A stretch of 64,000 nucleotides of DNA, taken from NCBI GenBank assembly GCA_043787975.1, contig JAYVUK010000007.1, positions 1 to 64,000 on the forward strand, in the 5' to 3' direction. Positions 16,373 through 26,883 of this stretch are shown one piece after another. Below the pieces are notes generated by a model. It was not told where the DNA came from, did not search any database, and worked only from the letters and a program-made list of their open reading frames with translations. Origin of the DNA: JAPLDA01 sp043787975. GTDB taxonomy: Bacteria > Bacteroidota > Bacteroidia > AKYH767-A > 2013-40CM-41-45. How positions within the stretch are numbered: position 1 is the stretch's first letter; every line of letters begins with the position of its first letter. A program made the translations under genes and the position numbers.

Positions 16373-19300
16373 ATGAAAAGACTCTACACACTTCTTCTTA
16401 TAATGCTTTCAACCTGGTCAATAACCAACGCCCAGCCGTATGAAAACTCATGGATCAATTATTCACAAACGTATTATAAAATAAAAGTTTGGCAGGAAGG
16501 AATTTACCGTCTCAAGACAAACGAATTATTATTTTCGGGTATTCCTGTCTCTTCCATAGACAACCGGAACATCCAGCTGTTTCGGAATGGTGTTGAACAG
16601 TACGTTTATGTTTATGACCAGAATGGAGATCACACACTGAACGGAAACGATTACATCGAATTTTATGGTGAACGCAATGACGGAAGACTTGATACAAGAA
16701 TGTATAAGGATACAACCTGGCAGCCGAATGTGAACTACAGTTTGTTTACTGACACATCTGTTTATTTTTTAACGTACAATAATTCGCTGCTCAATAAAAG
16801 ACTTACTGTAGTAATTGACACAACCTATACAGGTTATACAGCTTCAAATTATTTTATAAGAGACTCTTACAGGGAAGATGCAACCCGCTACAATGAAGGT
16901 TACCAAAACCCTGATATCGATTATACGGAGACCGAAGGATGGATGGACCTTGCATTTTATACCGGTGCTCCTCAACCAAAAACAATCAACACACAAAACA
17001 TTTATACCGGCGCAGGTGCACCGAATATTGATATCAACACGACTGTTGCGGGAGCCAACAACAACCCTCACAACATCAACATTACTTTTCCCGGCACCAA
17101 TTTTTCAGATTCGTACGTCGGGTACAAAATGAGGCGATACCCGTTCTCAATTTCACCGATTGTTTTTACCTCTTCGTCTACCGTTTTTAACTATAGCGCA
17201 ACAACCATTGGACAATTTCCTGATTACAACTCGTTCGTGAATCTTTCAGTAAAATATCCGCACACGTACAATTTGGAAAACGCATCTTCTTTTAAACTGT
17301 TTGTTCCGGATGATGCGCAGGGTAAAACATACATGCAGATTACCAACTTTAACATGACAGGTTCAACGGAAGCTATTTTGTACGATGTCACCAATCACAA
17401 ACGAATTGTTGTAACCCAGGCAGGAAGTACATTGAGTGCACTTGTTTTAAATGATGGACAAACCAATCCGAAAACCTGTTACTTAGCTGCAAGCAGCCAG
17501 ATCACGAACATATCTACGAATTACATTGGCAATTTTAATTATGTCACGAGCAACCAGGGACTGTTCAATAATTTTGCTACGCCGAAAGATTCCGCATACA
17601 TTATCATCACCAACCGTGCTTTGTGGAATGCGGCTTTGGCATATAAAGCGTACCGCGACATTACAACAAACAATAAAGTCGTATTGGTAGATGTTGATGA
17701 ATTGTTTGATCAGTTTTCATATGGTGTCAGGGAACATCCGTTGGCCATTAAGAATTTTACAAAATACATCCTTGACACGTGGTCAAGTGTTCATCCTCCA
17801 CAGGCGTTGTTTCTTCTTGGCAAATCCATACGGGCAAGCGATTCCAGGTTAATCCCTACAAACTTTGCAAACAACCTGGTACCTTCTTATGGCAATCCCC
17901 CGTCTGATGTATTACTTACATCCGGAATAAACGGATCCATCTATGATCCGAAAATTCCGGTTGGTCGATTGAGCGCAAAAACTCCTGCAGACGTAACGAA
18001 TTACCTGGAAAAAATACAGGCATACGAAGCTGCGCAGGCTCAAGAGCCGGTTCCGGGATGGATGAAGGAAGTGTTGCATTTCGGAGGAGGAGCAAGTGTT
18101 CCGGAACAGGATGAAATCAAAAACGATTTAAATAATTTCAAAGCAATTATTGAAGACACGTTGTTCGGTGGTCATGTTACTTCCTATTTCAAAACAAGTA
18201 CTCAACCGATTGTCATTGATCAGTCAGCGGCTTTGCAGGCAAAAATAGATTCCGGAGTTTCCATCATGACTTTTTTCGGTCACGCTTCCGGTTCAGGGTT
18301 TGATCAAAGCACTGACTTGCCTGAGAATTACGGCAACCATGATAAATTACCAATAATTATTGCAAACTCTTGTTTTGCCGGTGATATCCATACTTCCATT
18401 CAAAGTATCAGTGAACGGTTTGTCACACTTCCTGAAATAGGAGCTATTGGATTTATTGCAAGTGTGGGAGAAGGCCAGATTTATTACCTCAACATCTATT
18501 CAGGCTTTTTGTATAAGAACATTTCCTTCAATAACTATGGCGAAACCATTGGAAAGATTTTACAGCACACTGTTCTCCAGGTTCAGGATACAAACTTTTA
18601 CGGAACAAAAATAGTTTGCCAGGAAATGTCGCTGCAAGGCGATCCCGGAATAAAAATCAACAGCTGGAAAAAACCGGATTACCTGATGACGCAGTCTAAC
18701 ATTTATTTTACTCCGTCAACTATCACGACCAATCTTGATACATTCAATGTACACGTGATTGTGCGTAACCTCGCCAAAGCTGTTCCTGATTCGTTCAACG
18801 TAGTGGTTACACGCACCTACCCCAACGGAACAGATTCTGTTTACACAACCCGGATTGCGCATTGTTATTATGCTGATTCATTGCAACTAACTATGCATGT
18901 GAATGGATTCAGTTCTTCCGGAATAAATAAATTTAAAGTGGAGGTTGATTTACCAACCAGTGAAGTGGATGAAATCGACAACACGTTTAACAACTCCGCA
19001 ACGGCCACACTCTTCATTACTTCCAACGACCTGGTGCCTGTATTTCCGGCTAAGTTTGCCATTGTTCCTTACAACACGATTGCTTTGAAAGCAAGCACCT
19101 CCGATCCGCTTGCAGGAATGAAAACCTACCGGTTTGAAATGGATACTTCCTACCAGGCATTTGGAGAGCCTCCTGTACCAAGTCCGCTGTTCAGGTTTAC
19201 TACCATCACTGACAGTGGTGGTGTAATCACCTGGAACAACAACATTCAGTTGCTTGACAGCACCGTTTATTACTGGCGTGTTGCAAATGATTCCATTCAA

Positions 19301-21421
19301 AACGATCCCGTAACATACAAATGGCAGGAAAGTTCATTCATCCATATTCCGAATAGGACGGGTTGGTCGCAAAAACATTTTTACCAGTTTAAAGATGACG
19401 GTTACACCAATGTAATTCCTGATAGCATCAACAGGAAATTTGATTTTGTACATAACAATAAAACGCTGGATGTAAATTTATATGGTTCTCCGGTAACTAA
19501 TTCACAAGCATTTGCAACAGGTTATTGGCTTAATGGAACCAATCAGGATTACACGAGTTGCGGACCAACTGCCGCTGTAATGGTTGTGGTAATTGATTCC
19601 ACCAGCCTCGAACCATGGACAACTGCTTGTCATGATTTCGGACAGAACAATCTTTACACCGTATATAATGGTGATTGCGTAAATCCTGTAGGAATGAACG
19701 AATGTAATCCAGGACGTTTGCGGACGGACAAATATTTTATCTACCGTTACAGCGATCCTCTGATTTTTCCGAATTTAGGTCCTATGCTGAATGCAATTCC
19801 GAGCGGAGATTATGTTCTTGTCTATTCGTGGTACACAAATCCCTATTCTACTAACCCCACCTTTTTAAATGCAATGAACTCGGTTGGTTTTCAAACTTCA
19901 TTTCTGAATGACAATGCTCCTTATATTTTCTTTATGAAAAAAGGATTTCCGGCTACAGAACAACATCTCGTAGGCCAGCTGGCTACAGACAGTCTACATT
20001 ATTCCCATGTTCTTTCGAGTGTATGGGATCGCGGAACAATTGCATCTGATTTAATTGGTCCTTCATCACAATGGCATGAGTTACATTGGAGAGAACATGC
20101 GCTTGAGACAGGGATTACAAAAGATACAACTGCGCTTAACATTTATGGAATCACAGCAGCAGGTCATATTGATACGTTGAGATATGGAATGCAAACCAGT
20201 TCGTCCGATACTACCTTGAGTTGGATTTCCGCAACGCAGTATCCATACCTGAGACTTGAAGCTTATGTGAAAGATGATTCGCTGAGAACACCACCTCAAT
20301 TGGACAAGTGGCAAGTCTACTATGAAGAAGTCCCGGAATGTGCGGTCAATGCAAACAGGAATTTCAGTTTTCATGCAAGTCCGATGGCAGAAGGCGACAC
20401 ACTTCGAATGAGCATTGCCATTGATAACATTGCCAACAAACCGATGGACAGTTTAGCTGTTGATTTTTATATGTATGATAACAATCGCATCCGGCATAAC
20501 CTGAAATCATTGAAGCTTGATTCATTGCGTGTCAACCAATCGTTGCTTGCCAATGTTGAACTTGACACTACGTTTGGCCTTTCCGGAAATAACAGTTTGT
20601 GGGTGGAAGCAAATCCGCAGGGAGTAAATCATCAGCCTGAACAGTTTCATTTCAATAACATCGCTGAAATGAAATTTAAAATCAACAAAGACGCAATCAA
20701 CCCGATACTCGATGTTACGTTTGATGCCATTCATATTTTAGATGGCGACATTGTTTCAGGAAAACCTGACATTACAATTCAGCTGCATGATGAAAATAAA
20801 TTTCTTGCACTCAACGATACTGCTGATTTCAGAGTCTACCTGAAAACTCCTTCGTCCAATACGGAACAACGAATTTATTTTTCTCAACAATACTTCGGAG
20901 GTTCATTGCGGTTTACTCCTGCTGTACTTCCGAAAAACAGCTGTAAGATAGACTGGAATCCGATCCTTGCTGAAGACGGAATCTACTCGCTCGAAGTGGA
21001 AGCAACGGATGCTTCCAGGAACGAGTCAGGAAAATACATGTACAAAATCTCTTTTGAAGTGATCAACCGTTCAACCATCACTGAAGTGTTGAACTATCCG
21101 AATCCGTTCTCGACCTCCACACGTTTTGTTTTCACACTGACGGGAAATGAAATTCCCGGTTACATGAAAATTCAGATCATGACCGTCACCGGAAAAATAA
21201 TCCGTGAGATTGAGCAAAATGAATTGGGAAATATCCACATTGGCCGGAACATCACCGATTATGCATGGAATGGAAAAGATGAATTCGGTGACCAGATCGC
21301 AAACGGGCTTTACCTCTATCGCGTAATCAGCAAGATCAATGGAAGTGATATTGAACACCGCAATACCGAAGCCGACAAGTATTTCAAAAAAGGCTGGGGA
21401 AAAATGTATTTGATGCGGTAA
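16373..21421 (+). CDS. T9SS sortase-like C25 peptidase, PorU2 type
   Basis: A 1682-residue exported protein. A signal peptide (MKRLYTLLLIMLSTWSITNAQ) is followed by a beta-rich N-terminal region. The gingipain-type C25 peptidase domain is at about 405-780: catalytic H637 in MTFFGHASGSG and C667 in IIIANSCFAGDIH. Several Ig-like or CARDB-like repeats follow (for example FNVHVIVRNLAKAVPDSFNV and VDLPTSEVDEIDNTFNNSA). The last about 105 residues are a FlgD-like Ig fold that starts NYPNPFSTSTRF and continues to GLYLYRVISK. PorU cuts the T9SS sorting signal and attaches cargo to the surface; proteins of this length with a C-terminal FlgD-like part match the variant called PorU2. Both catalytic residues are present, so activity is plausible. 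It is paired with the PorV-like gene upstream. Confidence 0.85.
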   Translation: MKRLYTLLLIMLSTWSITNAQPYENSWINYSQTYYKIKVWQEGIYRLKTNELLFSGIPVSSIDNRNIQLFRNGVEQYVYVYDQNGDHTLNGNDYIEFYGERNDGRLDTRMYKDTTWQPNVNYSLFTDTSVYFLTYNNSLLNKRLTVVIDTTYTGYTASNYFIRDSYREDATRYNEGYQNPDIDYTETEGWMDLAFYTGAPQPKTINTQNIYTGAGAPNIDINTTVAGANNNPHNINITFPGTNFSDSYVGYKMRRYPFSISPIVFTSSSTVFNYSATTIGQFPDYNSFVNLSVKYPHTYNLENASSFKLFVPDDAQGKTYMQITNFNMTGSTEAILYDVTNHKRIVVTQAGSTLSALVLNDGQTNPKTCYLAASSQITNISTNYIGNFNYVTSNQGLFNNFATPKDSAYIIITNRALWNAALAYKAYRDITTNNKVVLVDVDELFDQFSYGVREHPLAIKNFTKYILDTWSSVHPPQALFLLGKSIRASDSRLIPTNFANNLVPSYGNPPSDVLLTSGINGSIYDPKIPVGRLSAKTPADVTNYLEKIQAYEAAQAQEPVPGWMKEVLHFGGGASVPEQDEIKNDLNNFKAIIEDTLFGGHVTSYFKTSTQPIVIDQSAALQAKIDSGVSIMTFFGHASGSGFDQSTDLPENYGNHDKLPIIIANSCFAGDIHTSIQSISERFVTLPEIGAIGFIASVGEGQIYYLNIYSGFLYKNISFNNYGETIGKILQHTVLQVQDTNFYGTKIVCQEMSLQGDPGIKINSWKKPDYLMTQSNIYFTPSTITTNLDTFNVHVIVRNLAKAVPDSFNVVVTRTYPNGTDSVYTTRIAHCYYADSLQLTMHVNGFSSSGINKFKVEVDLPTSEVDEIDNTFNNSATATLFITSNDLVPVFPAKFAIVPYNTIALKASTSDPLAGMKTYRFEMDTSYQAFGEPPVPSPLFRFTTITDSGGVITWNNNIQLLDSTVYYWRVANDSIQNDPVTYKWQESSFIHIPNRTGWSQKHFYQFKDDGYTNVIPDSINRKFDFVHNNKTLDVNLYGSPVTNSQAFATGYWLNGTNQDYTSCGPTAAVMVVVIDSTSLEPWTTACHDFGQNNLYTVYNGDCVNPVGMNECNPGRLRTDKYFIYRYSDPLIFPNLGPMLNAIPSGDYVLVYSWYTNPYSTNPTFLNAMNSVGFQTSFLNDNAPYIFFMKKGFPATEQHLVGQLATDSLHYSHVLSSVWDRGTIASDLIGPSSQWHELHWREHALETGITKDTTALNIYGITAAGHIDTLRYGMQTSSSDTTLSWISATQYPYLRLEAYVKDDSLRTPPQLDKWQVYYEEVPECAVNANRNFSFHASPMAEGDTLRMSIAIDNIANKPMDSLAVDFYMYDNNRIRHNLKSLKLDSLRVNQSLLANVELDTTFGLSGNNSLWVEANPQGVNHQPEQFHFNNIAEMKFKINKDAINPILDVTFDAIHILDGDIVSGKPDITIQLHDENKFLALNDTADFRVYLKTPSSNTEQRIYFSQQYFGGSLRFTPAVLPKNSCKIDWNPILAEDGIYSLEVEATDASRNESGKYMYKISFEVINRSTITEVLNYPNPFSTSTRFVFTLTGNEIPGYMKIQIMTVTGKIIREIEQNELGNIHIGRNITDYAWNGKDEFGDQIANGLYLYRVISKINGSDIEHRNTEADKYFKKGWGKMYLMR

Positions 21422-21425
21422 GTTG

Positions 21426-21543
21426 CCTTCGATGTCACACTGAGCCCTTCGTTAGGCTCAGGATAAACTCCGTCGAAGTGCGACACTCCTTCGATGTCAC
21501 ACTGAGCCTTTCGTCAGGCTCAGGATAAACTCCGTCGAAGTGC
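21426..21543. repeat. Two tandem copies of a 62-base palindromic repeat
   Basis: Copies begin at 21426 and 21488 and differ at a few positions. Each unit folds on itself: outer cttcga with tcgaag and inner ctgagcc with ggctcag. They fill the gap between converging genes (PorU2-like and the membrane protein), so they may also act as a bidirectional terminator. Confidence 0.8.
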
Positions 21544-21555
21544 CAAATTTCACTT

Positions 21556-23595
21556 TTATTTTAAGGTGATAAAGCGATCTCCTGTATTTCTATCTTCAAT
21601 AATTTTATCGAAATGTGTTTGAAGTTCAGGATTGACAACTGATCTTTTAGTCATTGCTATGTATTTTACATGGAAGTCATTAATAAAATCCAGTTGGCTT
21701 TTCGCCGGAGAAATAAATTTTCCCTCCTTCTTTTGTTTCTCACAATATTGATAAAAGACGGAAGTTTCCAGGTACAGCGTTGTCTGATTTTGTTGCGTAA
21801 ATATTTTTTCCCTTGGCATATTAAAAACATCAATGCTGATTTGGTTTTCGTCGCCAGACAGAAAAGCAAGATGCTTTAACGGTACATACAAAGAGCTTTT
21901 GTTGGAAGATGATTCGGAATAAATCAATGAATCCGATAAAAACACAACCGGACTTTCCGGATGCTGTTTGTATAAAAAATAAGTACTGTCAATGTATTGC
22001 TGCGAATACGAAGAATTTATTTCAGCATGATAACCGCGTTTTGTTTGAGAATAATTAATATAAATGAGGAGAACAAATGCGATGAACAGGAAACTAAGTG
22101 TGAGCATATTTCTTTTAATAAATTTATTGAACAGGAATAAAAAGAGGACGAATGCAAAAGGAATAAATAAGGTATAAAACAGCTGGCTGGCATTGACACC
22201 CAGAAAAAAACGAAATGCAGACCAACCGAGTAAACCCGTCACAAAAAAACAACCCGCAAAAAGAGAAACCATTTTCACGGAATCACTGAAGTCCATTCCT
22301 CCACTCTTGTTTGCTTTACCAATAATTAAAAGTATTACCCAAGGTAAAAAACCAACGCATGTAGCGAATGGAATTATTTTTAAAAGGTAAACAGCATCTG
22401 CGAGATAATACTTGTTTGAAAAATATACGGGAAAGGTTTTAACCGACTCCTCTATTGAATTCATCAATATTTTGTTTCCGAAACTTTGATAATAGAAGTA
22501 ACTAAAAAGACCAACCAAAAGAGTGTACGCTGTAAAACGCAAAAGATCGTTCCTTGAAATAATTTTGAACAACCAACAAAGAGGAAGCGCTAACAGTAAG
22601 CCGGGTATGAGAACAACTGAGTTCGTAGAGAAACAGAATGGCAAAAAAAGTAAAGCAATAATTCCCAATCCGTATTTTTTATTTATGATGCAGAGGAAAA
22701 ACAAAACAACAAACAAGAGCACAACAACCGTCTTCTGGTAATTGATCCACATGATTCCTGCAGCAGGTTCTATTGTAAAACTTAAATTGTTATTCCTAAA
22801 AAATGAATGCCAGTTAATTTCGCTGAAAAAAAGAAGAAGGATCGTGATGCATTTAACAAGGAAGGAAATGGTGATTTTTTTTTCGGTTGCTAAAAAAAAT
22901 TGTGAGATGGCTAACATTCCACATAAGAGGATAAGCAACAACAGGGGTCGTGTAACAAGGAGTAAGGAATAAATACTGTTTACTCCAAAGCACTTTATTA
23001 CAAATGCATTTATCCATAACTCAAAATAATGATACGGTGTTCCTCCTTTAAGGGTGTCACAAAATAAACTTCCGAAAAGAAAGGTATTCTCCTCACCTGT
23101 TTTATTGAGATATCCTGACAGCTTTCCAAAATAAATGTTGTCCATCCATTCATTGCTCATGAACGGAATTCCATTTCCGTTACTCATTAACACAACCTGC
23201 CAAAGACATAGTAATGCCGTCATCAACAGCAAAAATATAATGAGCTCACGGTTTTCTTTTGAAAGTTTTTTCGGGAAACGAATTAATTCTGAAATCCTTC
23301 GATTGCCAATCAAATGATGTTTCCTTACTTCGAAAAAAGCAACTAAAAATAACAGGATAAAACCAAGATTAATGGTTCTAAAATGAGTCATGGAAATTGA
23401 ATAGATGAAAACGAGAAAGGTGGTTCCTGTGAGGAGATAAACAAAACCTCTCAGGTAACTATTGTTTTGAGAAAACGGGCAAACACAGAATTTAACAATG
23501 CTTCTTCCAATAACCAGTACTAAAAAGACAACACAATAAAGAATGAGTACATTGGATAAAAAAATTGTCTTTAATGCTACTTCCATAATTTCCAC
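21556..23595 (-). CDS. Large multi-pass membrane protein, GT-C glycosyltransferase-like
   Basis: A 679-residue inner-membrane protein with roughly a dozen or more hydrophobic spans. The N-terminal half alternates helices with short loops; between residues about 150 and 200 a hydrophilic loop with SNEWMDNIYFGKLSGYLNK and GGTPYHYFELWIN resembles the first extracytoplasmic loop of GT-C fold glycosyltransferases that use lipid-linked sugars. The last about 130 residues (from about RGYHAEINSSYSQQYIDSTYF) form a soluble domain outside the membrane. No exact family is recognised. Start at 23595 (MEIMEV) or three codons later. It converges on the PorU2-like gene through the palindromic repeats and is divergent from lnt. 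Role in surface glycan or lipid modification is an inference. Confidence 0.7.
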   Translation of the reverse strand: MEIMEVALKTIFLSNVLILYCVVFLVLVIGRSIVKFCVCPFSQNNSYLRGFVYLLTGTTFLVFIYSISMTHFRTINLGFILLFLVAFFEVRKHHLIGNRRISELIRFPKKLSKENRELIIFLLLMTALLCLWQVVLMSNGNGIPFMSNEWMDNIYFGKLSGYLNKTGEENTFLFGSLFCDTLKGGTPYHYFELWINAFVIKCFGVNSIYSLLLVTRPLLLLILLCGMLAISQFFLATEKKITISFLVKCITILLLFFSEINWHSFFRNNNLSFTIEPAAGIMWINYQKTVVVLLFVVLFFLCIINKKYGLGIIALLFLPFCFSTNSVVLIPGLLLALPLCWLFKIISRNDLLRFTAYTLLVGLFSYFYYQSFGNKILMNSIEESVKTFPVYFSNKYYLADAVYLLKIIPFATCVGFLPWVILLIIGKANKSGGMDFSDSVKMVSLFAGCFFVTGLLGWSAFRFFLGVNASQLFYTLFIPFAFVLFLFLFNKFIKRNMLTLSFLFIAFVLLIYINYSQTKRGYHAEINSSYSQQYIDSTYFLYKQHPESPVVFLSDSLIYSESSSNKSSLYVPLKHLAFLSGDENQISIDVFNMPREKIFTQQNQTTLYLETSVFYQYCEKQKKEGKFISPAKSQLDFINDFHVKYIAMTKRSVVNPELQTHFDKIIEDRNTGDRFITLK

Positions 23596-23741
23596 TGAAA
23601 AGGAGGATTGAAAATTAGGGAAAATAAATCGTACTTGTTTGATGAATTACTCAACGCTTTATTTGCGTTTAAATCTTTCCTGTTAATTCTCGTTAATGAA
23701 AAACATTTGTCGCAAATTTTGATAATCTTGCATCACTTTTT

Positions 23742-25376
23742 ATGAGCAAAGCCAAACAAATTGCTTCTTACTTTTTCTGTTCCGTGTTAAGCGGTTTTCT
23801 TTTGTGGCTCTCCTGGCCGGAAAGTGGATTTACACCCGTTATTTTTTTTGCGCTGGTCCCGTTATTATGGATCGAGTATTCTTTTTATATGAACAAAAGA
23901 AAGAATGGCCGGATCAAACTCTTCGGATATTTTTACCTCACGCTTCTCATATGGAATGTGCTCACAACCTGGTGGATTTATAACTCCACGGATGTCGGAA
24001 GTTTTGTTGCGCTTGGCCTGAACAGTTTATTCATGGCTATTGTGTGGCAATTATTTCATATCACAAAAAAAAATCTTGGAAGTGCACTCGGCTATTTTTC
24101 ATTGTTTGTTTATTGGATCGGCTTTGAATACCTGCATTTACATTGGGAAATTTCCTGGCCGTGGCTGACTCTTGGAAATGCTTTCGCAACCCATCCCCAA
24201 TACATTCAATGGTATGAGTTCACAGGCGCACTTGGCGGAACACTTTGGGTGCTTGCCGCTAATCTTTTCTTTTTCATCGTAACAAAAAATATTTTCAAAC
24301 GCGATTTACTTTCGGTGATGCGGAAGGTCAATTCCATTGTAGGGTTAACTGCTTCCGGAATACTCATCATTGCCCCAATGATTTTTTCACTCTTCTTATA
24401 TCATCGTCATGTAGATGCCGGAGATCCTGTAAATGTGGTCGCCATTCAACCGAACATCGATCCGTACAATGAAAAATTCAATGGAACAGGAGATGAACAG
24501 CTCGCCAAATTATTGCGATTGGCGTCAACCGTTGCTGACAGTAATACGAATTACATCGTTGCTCCGGAAACCGCGTTGCCTGATGGAATCTGGGAAGAAA
24601 ATCTCCGCGGACACAAGCAAATAAAAACGATTGAAACATTTATTAAAGCATTTCCTAAAGCAACGATGATTGTCGGTGCATCGACTTACAAGGGATATGA
24701 CGCAGGAGAAAACCGAAGCGAGACTGCTCACAAATTCAAAGACAGCGAAAATTATTACGATGCTTTTAATACTGCGTTACAAATTGATCAGAACGACAGC
24801 ATCGTGGTCTACCACAAAACGCGTTTGGTTCCGGGCGTAGAAATCATGCCTTATCATACCGTTTTTGGTTTCCTTGAAAAGTTTTCGATTGATCTTGGCG
24901 GCACTTCAGGAAGTTTGGGAATTCAAAAGGAGCGGAATGTTTTTATTTCCCCGGCTCAAACCAAGGTTGCTCCTGCTATTTGTTACGAAAGCATTTACGG
25001 AGATTTTATGAGCGGCTATATACGCAATGGAGCCCAATTAATTTTTGTCATTACAAATGATGGTTGGTGGGGAAATACGCCCGGCTACCGTCAGCATAAA
25101 AACTACGGACGTTTGCTTGCTATCGAATTCAGGAAAAGCGTTGCACGCTCTGCCAATACAGGCATTTCATGCTTTATCAACCAACGAGGCGATGTATTGA
25201 ATGAAACCGAATGGTGGAAACCAGATGCCATTAAACAAACATTGTATAAAAATGACATAAAAACCTTTTACGGAAATCATGGCGATTACCTTGGAGTTAT
25301 TTCCTCTTACCTTTCATTTCTCCTGTTATTGGTGCTACCTGTGAAAATAATGGTCAGAAAAATAAGATCGAAATAG
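23742..25376 (+). CDS. lnt: Apolipoprotein N-acyltransferase
   Basis: A 544-residue inner-membrane enzyme that adds the third acyl chain to the N-terminal Cys of lipoproteins. About six membrane spans (residues 5-220) precede the periplasmic nitrilase-like domain (230-500), and one span closes the protein near 515-535. The catalytic triad is present: E276 in VAPETALP, K359 in VYHKTRLVPG and C414 in APAICYESIYG, with spacing like that of the E. coli enzyme (E267, K335, C387). Bacteroidota usually carry lnt. It is transcribed alone or with lpdA, 104 bases downstream. Start ATG at 23742 gives a normal N-terminus with an immediate membrane span. Confidence 0.96.
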   Translation: MSKAKQIASYFFCSVLSGFLLWLSWPESGFTPVIFFALVPLLWIEYSFYMNKRKNGRIKLFGYFYLTLLIWNVLTTWWIYNSTDVGSFVALGLNSLFMAIVWQLFHITKKNLGSALGYFSLFVYWIGFEYLHLHWEISWPWLTLGNAFATHPQYIQWYEFTGALGGTLWVLAANLFFFIVTKNIFKRDLLSVMRKVNSIVGLTASGILIIAPMIFSLFLYHRHVDAGDPVNVVAIQPNIDPYNEKFNGTGDEQLAKLLRLASTVADSNTNYIVAPETALPDGIWEENLRGHKQIKTIETFIKAFPKATMIVGASTYKGYDAGENRSETAHKFKDSENYYDAFNTALQIDQNDSIVVYHKTRLVPGVEIMPYHTVFGFLEKFSIDLGGTSGSLGIQKERNVFISPAQTKVAPAICYESIYGDFMSGYIRNGAQLIFVITNDGWWGNTPGYRQHKNYGRLLAIEFRKSVARSANTGISCFINQRGDVLNETEWWKPDAIKQTLYKNDIKTFYGNHGDYLGVISSYLSFLLLLVLPVKIMVRKIRSK

Positions 25377-25480
25377 CAACTTCATTTTTTAATCTTATCC
25401 GACCTTAGTACTTTCGCCTCCGGTTCAATCTCCAATCTCCAATCTCCCACTTCTAATTTCTAACTTCCAACTTCTTTAAA

Positions 25481-26881
25481 ATGAAATACGATGTAACAGT
25501 GATTGGTTCCGGTCCGGGAGGATATGTTGCAGCAATTCGTTGTGCGCAACTTGGAATGAAGGTCGCAATCATTGAACGATATGCCGTTCTCGGTGGCACA
25601 TGTACCAATGTCGGATGTATTCCTTCAAAAGCTTTGCTCGATTCGTCAGAACATTTTTACAATGCCGGCCATTCATTTAAAACGCACGGAATTGAATTGT
25701 CCAACCTGAAAATCAATCTTGATCAAATGATCAGGAGAAAAGATGACGTGGTAAAGTTGAATACACAGGGACTTAAATTCCTGATGACGAAAAATAAGAT
25801 TGATGTATACGAAGGTCACGGAAGTTTTTTGAGTCCGACAAAAATCAGGATACAGAAATCTGAAAAAGATTTTATAGAAATAGAAACCGGAAAAACAATT
25901 ATTGCTACCGGTTCCAAGCCTTCTTCTCTTCCTGGAATTATACCGGATAAAAAAAGAATTATCACATCAACGGAGATTTTAAATCTGAAAGAAATCCCTG
26001 AACACCTTGTTATCATTGGTGGCGGAGTGATCGGGCTGGAACTTGGATCGGTGTATGCGCGGCTCGGATCAAAAGTTTCCGTGGTGGAATTTCTTGATTC
26101 CATCATCGCCAACATGGATCGTTCTCTTGGAAAAGAACTTCAAAAAATTCTCACAAAACTTGGTTTCAATTTTTATTTGCAACATAAAGTCAATGCTGTT
26201 TCATCAAAAGGAAATAAAGTAAAAATTTCTGCTGATGATAAAACCGGAAAAAAACTTGAACTCGAAGGTGATTATTGCCTGGTGAGTGTCGGTAGAAAAC
26301 CATTCACTGAAAACCTGGGATTGGAAAAAGTCGGAATAAAAACAGATGAGCGTGGAAGAATTCCCGTGAATGAAAATCTTGAAACTTCTGTAAAAAATAT
26401 TTACGCCATCGGTGATGTGATTCAAGGAGCTATGCTGGCGCACAAAGCGGAAGAAGAAGGAATTTTTGTCGCTGAAACAATGGCAGGACAAAAACCACAC
26501 ATCAATTACGCATTGATTCCGGGAGTTGTGTATACATGGCCTGAAGTTGCAGCAGTCGGAGCCACCGAAGAAGAATTGAAATCATCCGGAAAAAAATATA
26601 AGACAGGTACATTCCCATTCAGGGCAAGCGGCAGAGCACGAGCCAGCATGGATATCGATGGCTTTGTAAAAGTATTAGCTGATTCCTCCACAGATGAAAT
26701 TCTTGGAACTCATATGATCGGACCACGCGCTGCCGACCTGATTGCAGAAGCAGTTGTTGCCATGGAATACCACGCATCAGCAGAAGACATTGCACGCATC
26801 AGCCACGCACATCCGACATATTCAGAAGCATTTAAAGAAGCGTGTTTAATGGCAACTGAAAATAGAGCAATACACATCTAA
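25481..26881 (+). CDS. lpdA: Dihydrolipoyl dehydrogenase (E3)
   Basis: A 466-residue FAD enzyme that reoxidises dihydrolipoamide in the pyruvate and 2-oxoglutarate dehydrogenase complexes and in glycine cleavage. It shows the FAD-binding GSGPGGYVAA, redox pair C41 and C46 in GGTCTNVGCIPSK, the NAD-binding VIIGGGVIGLELGS near 180, the second FAD motif NIYAIGDV and the dimer-interface active-site HAHPTYSE near 445-452. Length is normal. The leader just before the ATG carries repeated words of the type ctccaatctccaatctc and ctaacttccaacttc. None of the E1 or E2 genes is nearby, so which complex it serves is open; one E3 often serves all. Confidence 0.96.
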   Translation: MKYDVTVIGSGPGGYVAAIRCAQLGMKVAIIERYAVLGGTCTNVGCIPSKALLDSSEHFYNAGHSFKTHGIELSNLKINLDQMIRRKDDVVKLNTQGLKFLMTKNKIDVYEGHGSFLSPTKIRIQKSEKDFIEIETGKTIIATGSKPSSLPGIIPDKKRIITSTEILNLKEIPEHLVIIGGGVIGLELGSVYARLGSKVSVVEFLDSIIANMDRSLGKELQKILTKLGFNFYLQHKVNAVSSKGNKVKISADDKTGKKLELEGDYCLVSVGRKPFTENLGLEKVGIKTDERGRIPVNENLETSVKNIYAIGDVIQGAMLAHKAEEEGIFVAETMAGQKPHINYALIPGVVYTWPEVAAVGATEEELKSSGKKYKTGTFPFRASGRARASMDIDGFVKVLADSSTDEILGTHMIGPRAADLIAEAVVAMEYHASAEDIARISHAHPTYSEAFKEACLMATENRAIHI

Positions 26882-26883
26882 CA

